Origin: an uncultured Eubacteriales bacterium
GTDB lineage: Bacteria > Bacillota > Clostridia > Christensenellales > Aristaeellaceae
DNA length: 50,441 nt
Direction: 5' to 3'
Assembly (NCBI GenBank): GCA_902789365.1
Contig: CADANQ010000010.1
Location: 1-50,441, forward strand
Position numbers and translations under genes: made by a program. The notes beneath the pieces are model-generated. The model ran no database searches, had not been told where the DNA came from, and saw nothing but the letters and a program-made list of their open reading frames with translations. Positions 25,613 through 34,546 of the stretch are shown piece after piece. The stretch's first letter is position 1. Every line of letters begins with the position of its first letter.

Positions 25613-27030
25613 CCCTGATTACAGGCGCCGAGATGCGCCGGCTGGAAAAAGAGGCTTTTCTTGCGGGCGCGGACCCGCTGATTGCCATGGAGCATGCCGC
25701 CGAAGGGGTTGTAAACCATCTTTTTCAGATGGACGCCTCCCCTTCGGCGCTTTTTGTCTGCGGCAGGGGGAACAACGGCGCCGACGGCCTGGCCGCGGCG
25801 CGGCTTGCGCGCCTGCGCGGCGCGAAATGCGCCGTTTCGCTTCTCGGCGACATGAAAACAGACGAGGGAAAGCGCAACCTTGACTATCTGAAATACCTGG
25901 GCGTTCCCGTGTCCGATGTTTTTCCGGATCATCCCGCGTCCCTCGGATTCACCTGCGTCGTGGACGCCCTGTGGGGCACGGGCTTTTCCGGCGCGCCGGA
26001 AGGCAGGGGCGGAGAATGGATCGAAAAGATCAACCTCTGCGGCCTGCCCGTGCTGTCTGTGGATATCCCCTCGGGCATGGACGCCGACACCGGCGCGGTT
26101 ATGGGCGAATGTGTCCGAGCGGACAGGACCGTGACCTTCCACGCCCCGAAAACCGGGCTTTATCTCAGCCCCCGCGCCGATCTGTGCGGCGAGCGCTTCG
26201 TGTGGGATATCGGCTTCCTTCACACCGAAAACGGCCTGGAGGCCCTGACGGAGGAGGATCTCCCCCGTCTCCTTCCGCCGCCTCCCTCCACGCTGCACAA
26301 GGGCCGGGCGGGGCGGGTGCTGGTCCTCGCCGGCTCCAACGGAAAAGCCGGCGCCGCGGCGATGTGCGCTTTGGGCGCGCTTCGCGCCGGCGCCGGACTT
26401 GTGACCGTCGCCTGTCCCGACGGGATCATCCCCATCCTGCAGGCCCTCGTCCCCAACGCCATGTGCGTATCCGTCGGGGACGCCCTGTCGTCGATGCCCG
26501 CCTTCGACGTGCTTGCGGCGGGCTGCGGCATGGGACTCGGGCAGGATAAGCGGGACATCCTTCTCTCTTTTCTTGCCCGCGCGGACAGGGCGGTGCTGGA
26601 CGCGGACGCCCTGACATTGCTGGCCGGGTCGCCCTTTCCCCTGCCGCCAAAGTGCATCCTGACCCCGCACATCGGGGAAGGCGCGCGCCTTCTGGGCACG
26701 GACAGCGCCGCGGTGCTCGCCGATCCTGTGGGAAGCGCCGACGCCATCGCAAAAAAATACCGCGCGGCGGTGCTCCTTAAAAGCGCGGTTTCCGTCATCA
26801 CCGACGGGAATAAAGCATACCTAAATATCGCCGGCTCCCCGGCCCTGGCCAAGGGGGGAACCGGCGACGCCCTCTGCGGCGTCGCCGCCGCCTGCCTGAG
26901 CGGGGCGGAGGACGCCGCGGACGCCGCGAGGCTCGCGGCCCTGCGCGTCGGAATCGCCGGGGAAAAAGGCGCCCGCCGGTATGGAACGCGTTCCATGCTG
27001 ACGGGTGAAATGCTTTCTCTCCTCAGGTGA
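25603..27030 (+). CDS. nnr: Bifunctional NAD(P)H-hydrate epimerase and ADP-dependent dehydratase
   Basis: Repairs damaged (hydrated) NADH and NADPH. The N-terminal half (about 1-205) is the epimerase (YjeF_N), with FVCGRGNNGADGLAAARL near residue 50 and SVDIPSGMDADTG near 150. The C-terminal half (about 220-475) is the ribokinase-like dehydratase, with VLVLAGSNGKAGAAAM, LTPHIGEGARLL and the catalytic-site stretch LAKGGTGDALCG near residue 417. The 475-residue length is normal for the fused form. It starts inside the acpS gene and ends in an eight-bp convergent overlap with rimI. Confidence 0.93.
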   Translation: MPVTLITGAEMRRLEKEAFLAGADPLIAMEHAAEGVVNHLFQMDASPSALFVCGRGNNGADGLAAARLARLRGAKCAVSLLGDMKTDEGKRNLDYLKYLGVPVSDVFPDHPASLGFTCVVDALWGTGFSGAPEGRGGEWIEKINLCGLPVLSVDIPSGMDADTGAVMGECVRADRTVTFHAPKTGLYLSPRADLCGERFVWDIGFLHTENGLEALTEEDLPRLLPPPPSTLHKGRAGRVLVLAGSNGKAGAAAMCALGALRAGAGLVTVACPDGIIPILQALVPNAMCVSVGDALSSMPAFDVLAAGCGMGLGQDKRDILLSFLARADRAVLDADALTLLAGSPFPLPPKCILTPHIGEGARLLGTDSAAVLADPVGSADAIAKKYRAAVLLKSAVSVITDGNKAYLNIAGSPALAKGGTGDALCGVAAACLSGAEDAADAARLAALRVGIAGEKGARRYGTRSMLTGEMLSLLR

Positions 27031-27523
27031 CCTCCCGGAGGGTCTCATCCTCCTCAAAGTCATCCTCCGGCGGCGGCAGGCGGTCGGTAACCATCAGGTA
27101 CGCGTCCTCGCCGTTGTCCTCATAATATTTTTTTCTCACCGATACCCGGATAAAGCCCAGGGACTTATACAGCGCCTGGGCTTTTTCGTTGCCCGCGCGC
27201 ACCTCCAGGGTCATATAGGAAACCCCCAGGTTGGAGGCGTACTGCATCAGCGCCGTCATCAGCCTTCTGCCCGTCCCCCGCCCCCGGCATTCCGGAAGAA
27301 CGGCAATATTGGTCATGTGGCTTTCGTCCAGGATCATCCATGCCCCGGCAAAGCCCACGATCCTGCCGTCCTCCTCCGCCACCAGATACCTGGCGCAGCG
27401 GTTGACGGTCATCTCCTTTTCAAAATCCCGAAGGGACCAGGGGGTCGGGAAAACCTTTTCCTCGATCCCGTGAACCCGGGGACAGTCCTCAAGGCGCATC
27501 CTTCGGATGATCAGGTCACTCAT
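27023..27523 (-). CDS. rimI: Ribosomal protein S18 alanine N-acetyltransferase
   Basis: GNAT enzyme that acetylates the N-terminal alanine of S18. The 166-residue protein shows IRRMRLEDCPRVHGIEEKVF at the start, the acetyl-CoA loop VLPECRGRGTGRRLM near residue 75-90, and LYKSLGFIRVSVRKKYY with the conserved tyrosines. The acidic tail (PPPEDDFEEDE) is an extension beyond the usual fold. ATG overlaps the tsaB stop by eight bases. The tsaE-tsaB-rimI order is a classical conserved set. Its 3' end overlaps the convergent nnr gene by eight bp, with no terminator between. Confidence 0.92.
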   Translation of the reverse strand: MSDLIIRRMRLEDCPRVHGIEEKVFPTPWSLRDFEKEMTVNRCARYLVAEEDGRIVGFAGAWMILDESHMTNIAVLPECRGRGTGRRLMTALMQYASNLGVSYMTLEVRAGNEKAQALYKSLGFIRVSVRKKYYEDNGEDAYLMVTDRLPPPEDDFEEDETLREVT

Positions 27524-28220
27524 GGCCTTTTTCCTTTAAGTTTTTCTGTCTTTCCGCCTGGGGCGGACGCAGGTAAAGGGGTTCCAGGTCCCGCCAGTCC
27601 AGCGCGGTCTCCATATGCGCAGCCGCGCAGGCCGCAACGCACGCAGGGCGCAGATAGATGCCCGCCGGGCCCGCGCAGGTCACGCGGGAGGCAAGCTTTT
27701 CATACGAAAGGATCGCGCCGCGGTGCGCGGCCGCCCCGTCGCCTGTCACAAGCACCTTCCCGCCGTCCGCGGCCGCCATGTCCAGGGCCTCCTCAAGGGG
27801 GACGGCCATATCGTCTGTCCGGCGCCCGAGCGTCGCGCCTTCGAACAGCGCGGCGTAAACCTGCTTTGCGCGGGCGTCCTGCATCGGCAGAATCAGCCCG
27901 TCAAAGCCCCGGTGCCCTTCGGCGAAGGCCTCCAGGGCATCCACGGGAACCACGGGCCGGGAAAGGGCGTGGCCCAGGGCCTTGGCGGCCTCCACCCCCA
28001 GCCGGACCCCCGTAAAAGAGCCGGGCCCGACCGTGCACGCGAACATATCCGCCTTTTCGACGGGAATCCCGCTCCTGACGCAGGCCTCCTCCACCATGGG
28101 CATCAGGTTCCGGGAATGGGTAAAATTGTTTTTGACCACCGCCTCATAGCGGATCTCGCCGTCCTCCGTTATGGCGATCCCGCATACGGGGCCCGAGGTA
28201 TCCATAGCCAGAAGAATCAT
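27516..28220 (-). CDS. tsaB: tRNA t6A biosynthesis protein TsaB
   Basis: Partner of TsaD and TsaE in making threonylcarbamoyl-adenosine at position 37 of ANN-reading tRNAs. The 234-residue protein begins MILLAMDTSGPVCGIAI (ASKHA fold) and has the signature CTVGPGSFTGVRLG near residue 62. The C-terminal half is variable as usual. No strong ribosome-binding site is visible before ATG 28220; it may depend on the upstream tsaE. A canonical TsaD is not in this set; a diverged TsaD-like gene lies elsewhere at 38192. Confidence 0.93.
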   Translation of the reverse strand: MILLAMDTSGPVCGIAITEDGEIRYEAVVKNNFTHSRNLMPMVEEACVRSGIPVEKADMFACTVGPGSFTGVRLGVEAAKALGHALSRPVVPVDALEAFAEGHRGFDGLILPMQDARAKQVYAALFEGATLGRRTDDMAVPLEEALDMAAADGGKVLVTGDGAAAHRGAILSYEKLASRVTCAGPAGIYLRPACVAACAAAHMETALDWRDLEPLYLRPPQAERQKNLKEKGHE

Positions 28221-28241
28221 CGTCTTTATTTCATTCCTCGC

Positions 28242-28760
28242 TTATTCCCGCGGTTTCGTAAACTCGTTTCCTTCCCCGCCGGCATCACCGTCCGCGGGGC
28301 AGGGCAGGATATCCGGCAGGCGGACGTCCCCGTGCGTTTCCATAAAGATCCGCCGCCCGTCGTTTTCATCGGGGATCAGGGTTACGACGATGCGGTCCTC
28401 CGGCAGGATGTCCGGAGCCCTTTCGCTCCATTCGATGACGCAGACGCCCCTGCCGCCGATATATTCGTCCAGTCCGCTTTCATACAGCTCCCCGCTGTCC
28501 GAAACGCGGTACCAGTCGAAATGATGCAGGGCCAGTCTTCCTCCCTCGTATTCGTTGAGGATGGTAAAGGACGGGCTCGGAATGGGGCCGTCGTAGCCCA
28601 GTCCCCGGGCGATTCCCCGGGCGAATTCGCTTTTCCCGGCGCCGAGATCCCCCTTCAGTACGACGGTATCCCCGTCCCTGAGGCCCTCGCTCAGCCGGCG
28701 CGCGATCTCCCGGGTCGCTTCCGGGGTCGGCGCGTACAAGGTCACAGGACTTTTATCCAT
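28242..28760 (-). CDS. tsaE: tRNA t6A biosynthesis ATPase TsaE
   Basis: P-loop ATPase that regenerates the TsaBD complex during t6A synthesis. Walker A is GDLGAGKSEFARG near residue 38, followed by IPSPSFTILNEY, LHHFDWYRV and VIEWSERA, all family marks. The 172-residue length includes a short charged tail (ADGDAGGEGNEF). The ATG at 28760 shares one base with the galactokinase stop (TGATG), which decides it over the GTG one codon earlier. Second part of the galK-tsaE-tsaB-rimI string. Confidence 0.93.
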   Translation of the reverse strand: MDKSPVTLYAPTPEATREIARRLSEGLRDGDTVVLKGDLGAGKSEFARGIARGLGYDGPIPSPSFTILNEYEGGRLALHHFDWYRVSDSGELYESGLDEYIGGRGVCVIEWSERAPDILPEDRIVVTLIPDENDGRRIFMETHGDVRLPDILPCPADGDAGGEGNEFTKPRE

Positions 28761-30049
28761 CACATCTCCGGGCTTTCCAGCGCCACGGTCCCGCCCTCGG
28801 GCCGTACGTCCAGGATAAAGCAGGCGCCGTCGCCGAACACTTCGTTCATCCTCCGGGTGAACTCCTCCGTCATGTCCCGGGGCACCACGTTCAGGGTGGT
28901 GCCGGCAAAGCCGCCGCCGTGCACACGCCAGGCGCCTTTGCCTTTGAGCATGCTCTCGGCGAGGGTCAGCGCAAGGGTCATCGGCTGGCTCCTGCCCACC
29001 ACGTATACGTTCTGCAAAAGCTTCTGGCTGGAATCGCCGGAGGCGATCATTCCTTCCAGCACCCGCTCCGCGTCGCCAATCTTCACGTCTTCGACCAGCT
29101 TGCCGACCCGCTCGTTTTCATTGAAGTAATGGATTGCCCTCAGCACCGGACGCTCGCCCAGGCGCTCCCTGAGGGCCTTCAGGTTCCGCCATACGTCCCC
29201 GGCGTCCACCTGACGCAGGACGGACTTGCCGAAAAAGGCGGCCACCTCGTTCATCTCAAGGCGGATGGACGCGTATTCGTCCGTCAGGTTGTCATGGCTG
29301 GAACCGGTATTGACCACCACGATGTCGTATCCGCTGTTCGAAAAACGGAACGGGAGGCCCTCCACCCTGGGCTCGTCCTTAAAATCGATGGTCACCATGC
29401 CGCCGACGGAAGACGCCATCTGGTCCATCAGGCCGGAAGGCTTTCCGAAGTGCACGTTCTCCGCGTATTGGGCGATTCTGGCCCGGAGGATGGGATCCAG
29501 CGTACAGCCGTTATACAGGGCGTCCAGGATCTGGGCGATCATCACCTCGTAGGCGGCGGAGGAGGAAAGCCCGCTTCCCGTCACCACGTCGCTGGTCACG
29601 ACGGCGTCGAAGCCGCCGATCTTCATCCCGTTTTGCTTCATTCCGTCGGCGACGCCGCGGATCAGCGAAGCGCTTGTCCCTTTGTCTTCCTCGCGGACCG
29701 CAGTGTCCGTCAGGTCCGTTTCCACAGGGGAAAAGCCCTCGGAATGCACCCTGACCTTCATGTCCCGCCGGGGGGTGACCGCCGCCAGGCAGTCCAGGCT
29801 GACCGCTGCCGCCAGCACCCTGCCGTTGTTGTGGTCTGTATGGTTGCCCGCAATCTCGATCCTTCCGGGAGCGCTGACCATCAGGACGCGGCCGGAGGAA
29901 CGGAAAAGCGCCTCGTGTTTTTTCACAAGCCCGGCGTAACGGGCGGCCTGCCGCTTCAGTTCCGCCTCGCGGCTTCCGTAAAGCGCTTTCAGCCTTTCCA
30001 GCGCTTCATCGGTCGAAAGAAAAGAAAGCATCGAAGTGTAGTTATCCAT
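28760..30049 (-). CDS. Galactokinase-family sugar kinase
   Basis: GHMP-family kinase that phosphorylates galactose or a related hexose at C1. The 429-residue protein has the sugar signature PGRIEIAGNHTDHNNG (about 61-76), the ATP loop GSGLSSSAAYE (158-168), the catalytic-base region SGLMDQMASS (Asp209) and a C-terminal GGGFAGT. The usual GEHTDYN is GNHTDHN: the glutamate that contacts the sugar is Asn69. A similar Asn form is known in a second group of Firmicutes galactokinases. ATG at 30049 has GGAGGG eight bases upstream, inside the end of the solute-binding-protein gene. I leave out the galK symbol because of this change. Confidence 0.88.
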   Translation of the reverse strand: MDNYTSMLSFLSTDEALERLKALYGSREAELKRQAARYAGLVKKHEALFRSSGRVLMVSAPGRIEIAGNHTDHNNGRVLAAAVSLDCLAAVTPRRDMKVRVHSEGFSPVETDLTDTAVREEDKGTSASLIRGVADGMKQNGMKIGGFDAVVTSDVVTGSGLSSSAAYEVMIAQILDALYNGCTLDPILRARIAQYAENVHFGKPSGLMDQMASSVGGMVTIDFKDEPRVEGLPFRFSNSGYDIVVVNTGSSHDNLTDEYASIRLEMNEVAAFFGKSVLRQVDAGDVWRNLKALRERLGERPVLRAIHYFNENERVGKLVEDVKIGDAERVLEGMIASGDSSQKLLQNVYVVGRSQPMTLALTLAESMLKGKGAWRVHGGGFAGTTLNVVPRDMTEEFTRRMNEVFGDGACFILDVRPEGGTVALESPEM

Positions 30050-30050
30050 A

Positions 30051-31562
30051 TTATCTGCCCTCCTGCGCGTCATAAATACCCTGCCACAGGGCCAGGAATT
30101 CGTCCAGTCCGGCTTCCTTCAGGGCGGATACGAAGTTTTTCCCGCTTTCCGCGGTGATCTCCTCCTCGCCCAGAACCCACCTTGCGATCTGCATGTCCAC
30201 AATGTAGCCCAGATTCCCCTGCAGCGCCGCAATCCTTGTGTTTTCCTCCCGCGTAAGATACAGGTACGGGAAGGGAAGGACGCACTTTTCGTTGAACGCG
30301 TGCAGCGCCTCAAGCATCGTCTTCAGGCCAGGATCATTGAACTTTGCGTGGAATTCCTCGGCGGAAAACCCCGGAATCTCGGCCCCGGAGGTAATGGTAT
30401 GCGAAACGGTGTAATAGGAATCCCCCTTGGCCGATTCCGTCAGCCGCCAGGACCCGTCCCCGTCGATTACATAATCCGTATTTTTTTTGCCCACGGACGC
30501 CAGGACACTGCCCTCATCGGCGTACATCAGGTCCGCCCAGGACAATACCTCGCCGACGTTCCGGCAGTGCGTGGTCACGGCGAAGGTGCCGCGGACGACA
30601 TGCAGTCCCACATCCCTGTAGCGGGCCTCGCCCTCCCACCTGAGAGGCATCAGGCATACGTAGTCCTCCAGCCACTCCGACGGGAACAGCGTCGTGATCA
30701 TCGGGGCAAAGATAACGCCGCAGCGCTGTGGCTTGTTGGCGTCGGTGACGCGGCGCAGCACGTCCGATGACGTAAACCCGGCGGGATCAAGCAGCCCCTC
30801 CCGGTACCATTCCCTCAGCCCGGTCATCAGCTGCATGAAGCGCTCCTCGGCGGGCATATAGCGAACTTCGCCGCTATCCGTAACAAACAGGTTGTAGTCG
30901 TTGCAGATCAGGCCGAAGGCATGCCCCAGGTATTTGAGGTCGTAGGGCCCGAGGAATCCCATCGGAATCTCGTCGTTCGGATCCCCGTTGCCGTTGGCGT
31001 CCGTATCCCGGAAGGCTCTGAGGACGTCCGTCAATTCATCCCAGGTGGTCGGGGCGTCCTTCCCCGTCCGTGCCAGGAATTTTTTGTTGATCCACATGAC
31101 GTTCTGGGTCGGGGTCTCGCTGATATAGGGCAGCGCCGCGATCCGTCCGTCGGGCAGGGTGATGGCGGACAGGATGGCATCGTCCTCCCGGATCATGGCC
31201 CACAGATGGGGGCAGCAAGTCTCAAGATACGGCTTCAGGTCCACCAGAACGCCCTTATCCAGCATTTCCGCGCATTCGTACCCGGTCAGCTGGGCCTTGA
31301 ACAGCACGTCGGGCATGTCTGCCCCGGCGGTGAACGAGGCCTTCGCCTCCTCCCAGGAGGAAAGCGAGGTATACTGCTTCAGTTCGAAATGCACGCCGGT
31401 CATCTCTTCCATGGAAGCGAAAAACGCGTTTTCCGACCAGACGCGGTACTGGGTGGGATCATACCCCGCCAGCACATAGCTTTCCCCCTCCGCCCCCGCG
31501 GGCAGAAGGCCCGCGGACGCCAGGCAGGCCAGGATCAGGATCCACAAAGTCAGTCGCTTCAT
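30051..31562 (-). CDS. Extracellular solute-binding protein, orphan
   Basis: Sugar-type ABC binding protein of family 1, 503 residues, with a signal peptide (MKRLTLWILILACLASAGLL...) and probable cleavage near PAGAEG. A cysteine at residue 13 is not in a convincing lipobox. The DTDANGNGDPNDEIP stretch near residue 180 resembles a calcium loop common in these proteins. AGGAGG precedes the ATG. No permease or ATPase gene is adjacent; the next gene downstream is the galactokinase, one base away. The LplB/LplC permeases at the window start could be its partners, but they have their own binding protein. Confidence 0.85.
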   Translation of the reverse strand: MKRLTLWILILACLASAGLLPAGAEGESYVLAGYDPTQYRVWSENAFFASMEEMTGVHFELKQYTSLSSWEEAKASFTAGADMPDVLFKAQLTGYECAEMLDKGVLVDLKPYLETCCPHLWAMIREDDAILSAITLPDGRIAALPYISETPTQNVMWINKKFLARTGKDAPTTWDELTDVLRAFRDTDANGNGDPNDEIPMGFLGPYDLKYLGHAFGLICNDYNLFVTDSGEVRYMPAEERFMQLMTGLREWYREGLLDPAGFTSSDVLRRVTDANKPQRCGVIFAPMITTLFPSEWLEDYVCLMPLRWEGEARYRDVGLHVVRGTFAVTTHCRNVGEVLSWADLMYADEGSVLASVGKKNTDYVIDGDGSWRLTESAKGDSYYTVSHTITSGAEIPGFSAEEFHAKFNDPGLKTMLEALHAFNEKCVLPFPYLYLTREENTRIAALQGNLGYIVDMQIARWVLGEEEITAESGKNFVSALKEAGLDEFLALWQGIYDAQEGR

Positions 31563-31650
31563 GCCGATTCCTCCTGTTTTACGTTTCGGTTTCCCGATTC
31601 CCGTTTTTCCTTTTCCTCATCCCGGCTCTGTCTCCCGCCGGCAAAAACGC

Positions 31651-32799
31651 TCAAAGGTCAATGACCTCGGCTTCCCTGACCGCCTCTTCGATCAGTTCCT
31701 CCTGAGCAAGAAGCTGTTCTCCCGCCAGGATCTTTTCCATCTTCGGCCTTGTCGCGGGATGCCGGGGAGTGAACACGGTGCAGCAGTCCTCATAGGGCAG
31801 GCACGAGGTCTCGTAGGTGCCGATCTCCTCCGCCGTGTGAATGATGTCGATTTTGTCAAACCCGATCACCGGACGGAAGACCGGCATCTCCACCACCTGG
31901 TCCGTGGCGTTCAGGGCCTCCATGGTCTGGCTGGCCACCTGGCCGATGCTTTCCCCGGTGACCAGGGCCATGGCTCCTTCCCTGCGGGCGATAATTTCGG
32001 CGATGCGCATCATATACCTGCGCATGATCAAAGTGGTGTAGTCGTCGGGGCATTTGGCGTGGATCTCCATCTGGATGCGGGTAAAGGGAACCACATACAC
32101 CCGCATTCCGCAGGTGAAGCCCGACAGGATGCGCGCCAGGTCCAGCACCTTCTGCCTCGCCTGGGGCCCGGTGTACGGGAAGGAATAATAATGCACCGCC
32201 ACCAGCTCCACGCCCCGCTTGGCAATCATGTATCCCGCCACGGGGCTGTCGATGCCGCCGGAAAGAAGCAGCGCGGCGCGTCCTCCGGTACCGACCGGCA
32301 TGCCGCCCACCGCCGGAATCACCCGGGAATAAAGGTACGCCTTGTCCCGGATCTCCACACTCAAAACATGCTCCGGCTTTTTGACGTCCACCTTCAGCCT
32401 TCCGCCGCTGTTTTCTAGGACATATTCGCCGACCTTTGCGTTAATCGCCGGCGAATCCAGGAAATAATGCTTGTCCGACCGGCGCGCCTCCACCTTGAAG
32501 GTGCCCTCCAGCCCCTCCATCATCTCCGCGGCCGTGCGGAGCAGCAGGTCAAAATCGTCCTTCTCCAGCGCAAGCGCGGGACATACCGAATGCACGCCGA
32601 ACACCCGGCGCACCCGGCGGACGCACTCGTCCATATCCTCCGTGCCGCTGACAAATATCCTGGCGTCGTGCAGCCACACATTCCCGCCGATCTCACGGAC
32701 CGCCTCGCGGACCCTGTAAACCAGGGTCTTCAGAAAATAGGGCCGGTTCTGGCCCTTTAAATAAATCTCGCCGTAACGGACAAGCAGCAGTTTTTGCAT
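31651..32799 (-). CDS. thiI: tRNA 4-thiouridine synthetase ThiI
   Basis: Activates U8 of tRNA with ATP and inserts sulfur; the protein also supplies sulfur for thiamine in some bacteria. The 382-residue product has a ferredoxin-like and THUMP region (about 1-165) and the PP-loop LLLSGGIDSPVAGYM near residue 180. A C-terminal rhodanese domain is absent, so sulfur should come from a separate cysteine desulfurase, which is encoded directly upstream. AAGGACG precedes the ATG. The gap of 88 bp to the next gene (solute-binding protein) has no clear terminator or promoter. Confidence 0.93.
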   Translation of the reverse strand: MQKLLLVRYGEIYLKGQNRPYFLKTLVYRVREAVREIGGNVWLHDARIFVSGTEDMDECVRRVRRVFGVHSVCPALALEKDDFDLLLRTAAEMMEGLEGTFKVEARRSDKHYFLDSPAINAKVGEYVLENSGGRLKVDVKKPEHVLSVEIRDKAYLYSRVIPAVGGMPVGTGGRAALLLSGGIDSPVAGYMIAKRGVELVAVHYYSFPYTGPQARQKVLDLARILSGFTCGMRVYVVPFTRIQMEIHAKCPDDYTTLIMRRYMMRIAEIIARREGAMALVTGESIGQVASQTMEALNATDQVVEMPVFRPVIGFDKIDIIHTAEEIGTYETSCLPYEDCCTVFTPRHPATRPKMEKILAGEQLLAQEELIEEAVREAEVIDL

Positions 32800-32815
32800 A
32801 TGATCGTCGTCCTTT

Positions 32816-33949
32816 TTATCTTCTGGTATATGGGGACAGAAAATCGTACTGCTCCCTGACGCGCCGCGCCGTTTCCGCCATTTCCTCCGGACGGTTGTCC
32901 GGGCCCAGGCTGAACCGCAGCGCCGATTCCGCCCTGGGACGGCTGATTCCCATGGCCCTGAGGCCTTCGGAAATCCGCTGCTTGTTGGACGCGCAGGCAG
33001 AGCCGATGCCGATCAGGATCCCGCAGCCCTCCAAAGCATGGAGCATGGTCTCGCTCCTCACCGGCTCAAGGGAAACGTTCAGAATATGAGGCGCCGAATC
33101 GGCGCACAGCGGATCGGGTCCGTTGACCTCCAGCGACGGCACCGCCTCCTTCAGGCCCCGGAAGAGCGCTTCCTTCATTTCGCGCAGTCCCTCGGCGCCG
33201 GGCCAGGCGTCGATGGCGGCGCCCATACCCAGGATCCCGGGGGTATTCTCTGTGCCGGAGCGGAGCGTCCCCTCCTGCCCTCCGCCCAGCATCCGCGGCG
33301 CAAGGCGCGCCCCGGGGGACACGACCAGCGCGCCGCAGCCCTTGGGGCCGCGGATCTTATGGGCCGACAGAGCGTAGCTGTCGGCGCGCCAGGCCTTCAT
33401 GTCCGCGGGGACCCTTAAAAAGCCCTGAACGCCGTCCACATGAAAAAAAGCCCCGGGACAAAGCCGTTCCTTTAATTCGCCGATCTCCCGAAGCGGCTGG
33501 ACGGCCCCGCTTTCGTTGTTGACCTGCATCACCGCAATCAGCCGGACGTCGTCGTCCAGCATTTTTTCCAGGCGCTCAAGGTCAACCATCCCCCGGCTGT
33601 CGTAGGGAATTTCCTCGGCCGAAAGGCCCCTGGCGGCTCTGCAGGCTTCCTTCACCGCCGGGTGCTCCCCGGCCGAATACAGGATCCTTCCGTCCCGGAA
33701 GGAGGCCGTCAGGCCCAGCACCGCCAGGTTGTCGGCCTCGGTCCCCCCGGACACAAAAATCGTCCTGCCGCCGCCGCAGCGCACGAGGCCTGCGATCTTT
33801 TCGCGGATCGCGCGCATCTCCTCTTTTACCTCAAGGGACGGGCCGTACAGCGCGGAGGGATTGAAATAATCCTCGCACATGCACCTGTCCATCCGTTCGA
33901 CGGCTTCGGGGCACACCCTGGTGGTGGCGCTGTTGTCAAGATAGATCAT
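32816..33949 (-). CDS. Cysteine desulfurase, NifS/IscS family
   Basis: Takes sulfur from cysteine using pyridoxal phosphate. The 377-residue protein has VSGGTEADNLAV near residue 67, an early histidine GEHPAV, the PLP lysine in SAHKIRGPKG near residue 197 and the active cysteine in GIGSACASNK near residue 317. The pairing with thiI, 16 bp downstream, and the rhodanese-less ThiI suggest it is a dedicated sulfur donor for 4-thiouridine, like Bacillus NifZ. GAGGCGGAGAA precedes the ATG. A wider role in iron-sulfur clusters is possible. Confidence 0.92.
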   Translation of the reverse strand: MIYLDNSATTRVCPEAVERMDRCMCEDYFNPSALYGPSLEVKEEMRAIREKIAGLVRCGGGRTIFVSGGTEADNLAVLGLTASFRDGRILYSAGEHPAVKEACRAARGLSAEEIPYDSRGMVDLERLEKMLDDDVRLIAVMQVNNESGAVQPLREIGELKERLCPGAFFHVDGVQGFLRVPADMKAWRADSYALSAHKIRGPKGCGALVVSPGARLAPRMLGGGQEGTLRSGTENTPGILGMGAAIDAWPGAEGLREMKEALFRGLKEAVPSLEVNGPDPLCADSAPHILNVSLEPVRSETMLHALEGCGILIGIGSACASNKQRISEGLRAMGISRPRAESALRFSLGPDNRPEEMAETARRVREQYDFLSPYTRR

Positions 33950-33958
33950 TTCTCCGCC

Positions 33959-34531
33959 TCAATTCGTCTGGTATACACCGGGCACAACCACGCGGCGGAT
34001 CATTTCGACCAGTTCTTCGGACGGCTCGATGATAATGATCCGCTTTTCGCCGTTCTTTGTGTAATACAGGTAAAAAAGGTCCGCGTCCCGGTTCAGGAAC
34101 CAGTTGCTCCGCTTAATCTGAGGCATGGTGATATACCGGTGGAAGCTGCCGGAGGAAACCTTCCCGCAGGCCTCGATGTTTTTCAGGTTCATCGTGCCCA
34201 GCGCCTTGCGCTTTTTGTTGTTGAACACCTTGGCGAAATCCAGGGAAGCGTTGGTGATGGTATATTCGTATTCCGTGCGGATCTCGTCCTTTTTCAGGAA
34301 AAGAAGGACCGCCAGGCCGCCGCCCGCAAGGAACATAACCAGGGGTAAGACGATAGCGGGCGCGGCGGCCTGCCCGCCGATCATCGCCGAGACCACCCTC
34401 ATCAGGGCCTGCAGCCCGAAAAACCCAATGATGGCCATGATGATCATCATCAGGTTAGCGAGCAGAAGTGTCACCGACTGGAAGCCCTGCCGTTTCTGCG
34501 TTACCACTTCTTCATGGAACTGATCGTTCAT
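33959..34531 (-). CDS. Two-helix membrane protein (DUF6106-like)
   Basis: A 190-residue protein with two hydrophobic segments (about 20-45 and 58-79) and a C-terminal cytoplasmic domain with EYEYTITNASLDFAKVFNNKKR. Position between ispA/DUF212 and the cysteine desulfurase and this sequence pattern match a clostridial family I recall as DUF6106; function unknown. AAGGGAGG lies at good distance from ATG 34531. It probably shares the mRNA of the housekeeping run. Confidence 0.75.
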   Translation of the reverse strand: MNDQFHEEVVTQKRQGFQSVTLLLANLMMIIMAIIGFFGLQALMRVVSAMIGGQAAAPAIVLPLVMFLAGGGLAVLLFLKKDEIRTEYEYTITNASLDFAKVFNNKKRKALGTMNLKNIEACGKVSSGSFHRYITMPQIKRSNWFLNRDADLFYLYYTKNGEKRIIIIEPSEELVEMIRRVVVPGVYQTN

Positions 34532-34546
34532 TTTGTGAAACCTCCC

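Noticed and set aside
30051-31562. Lipobox in the orphan binding protein (Cys at residue 13)
   Set aside because: The hydrophobic part before it is too short and position -2 is Leu; a normal signal peptidase site further on fits better.
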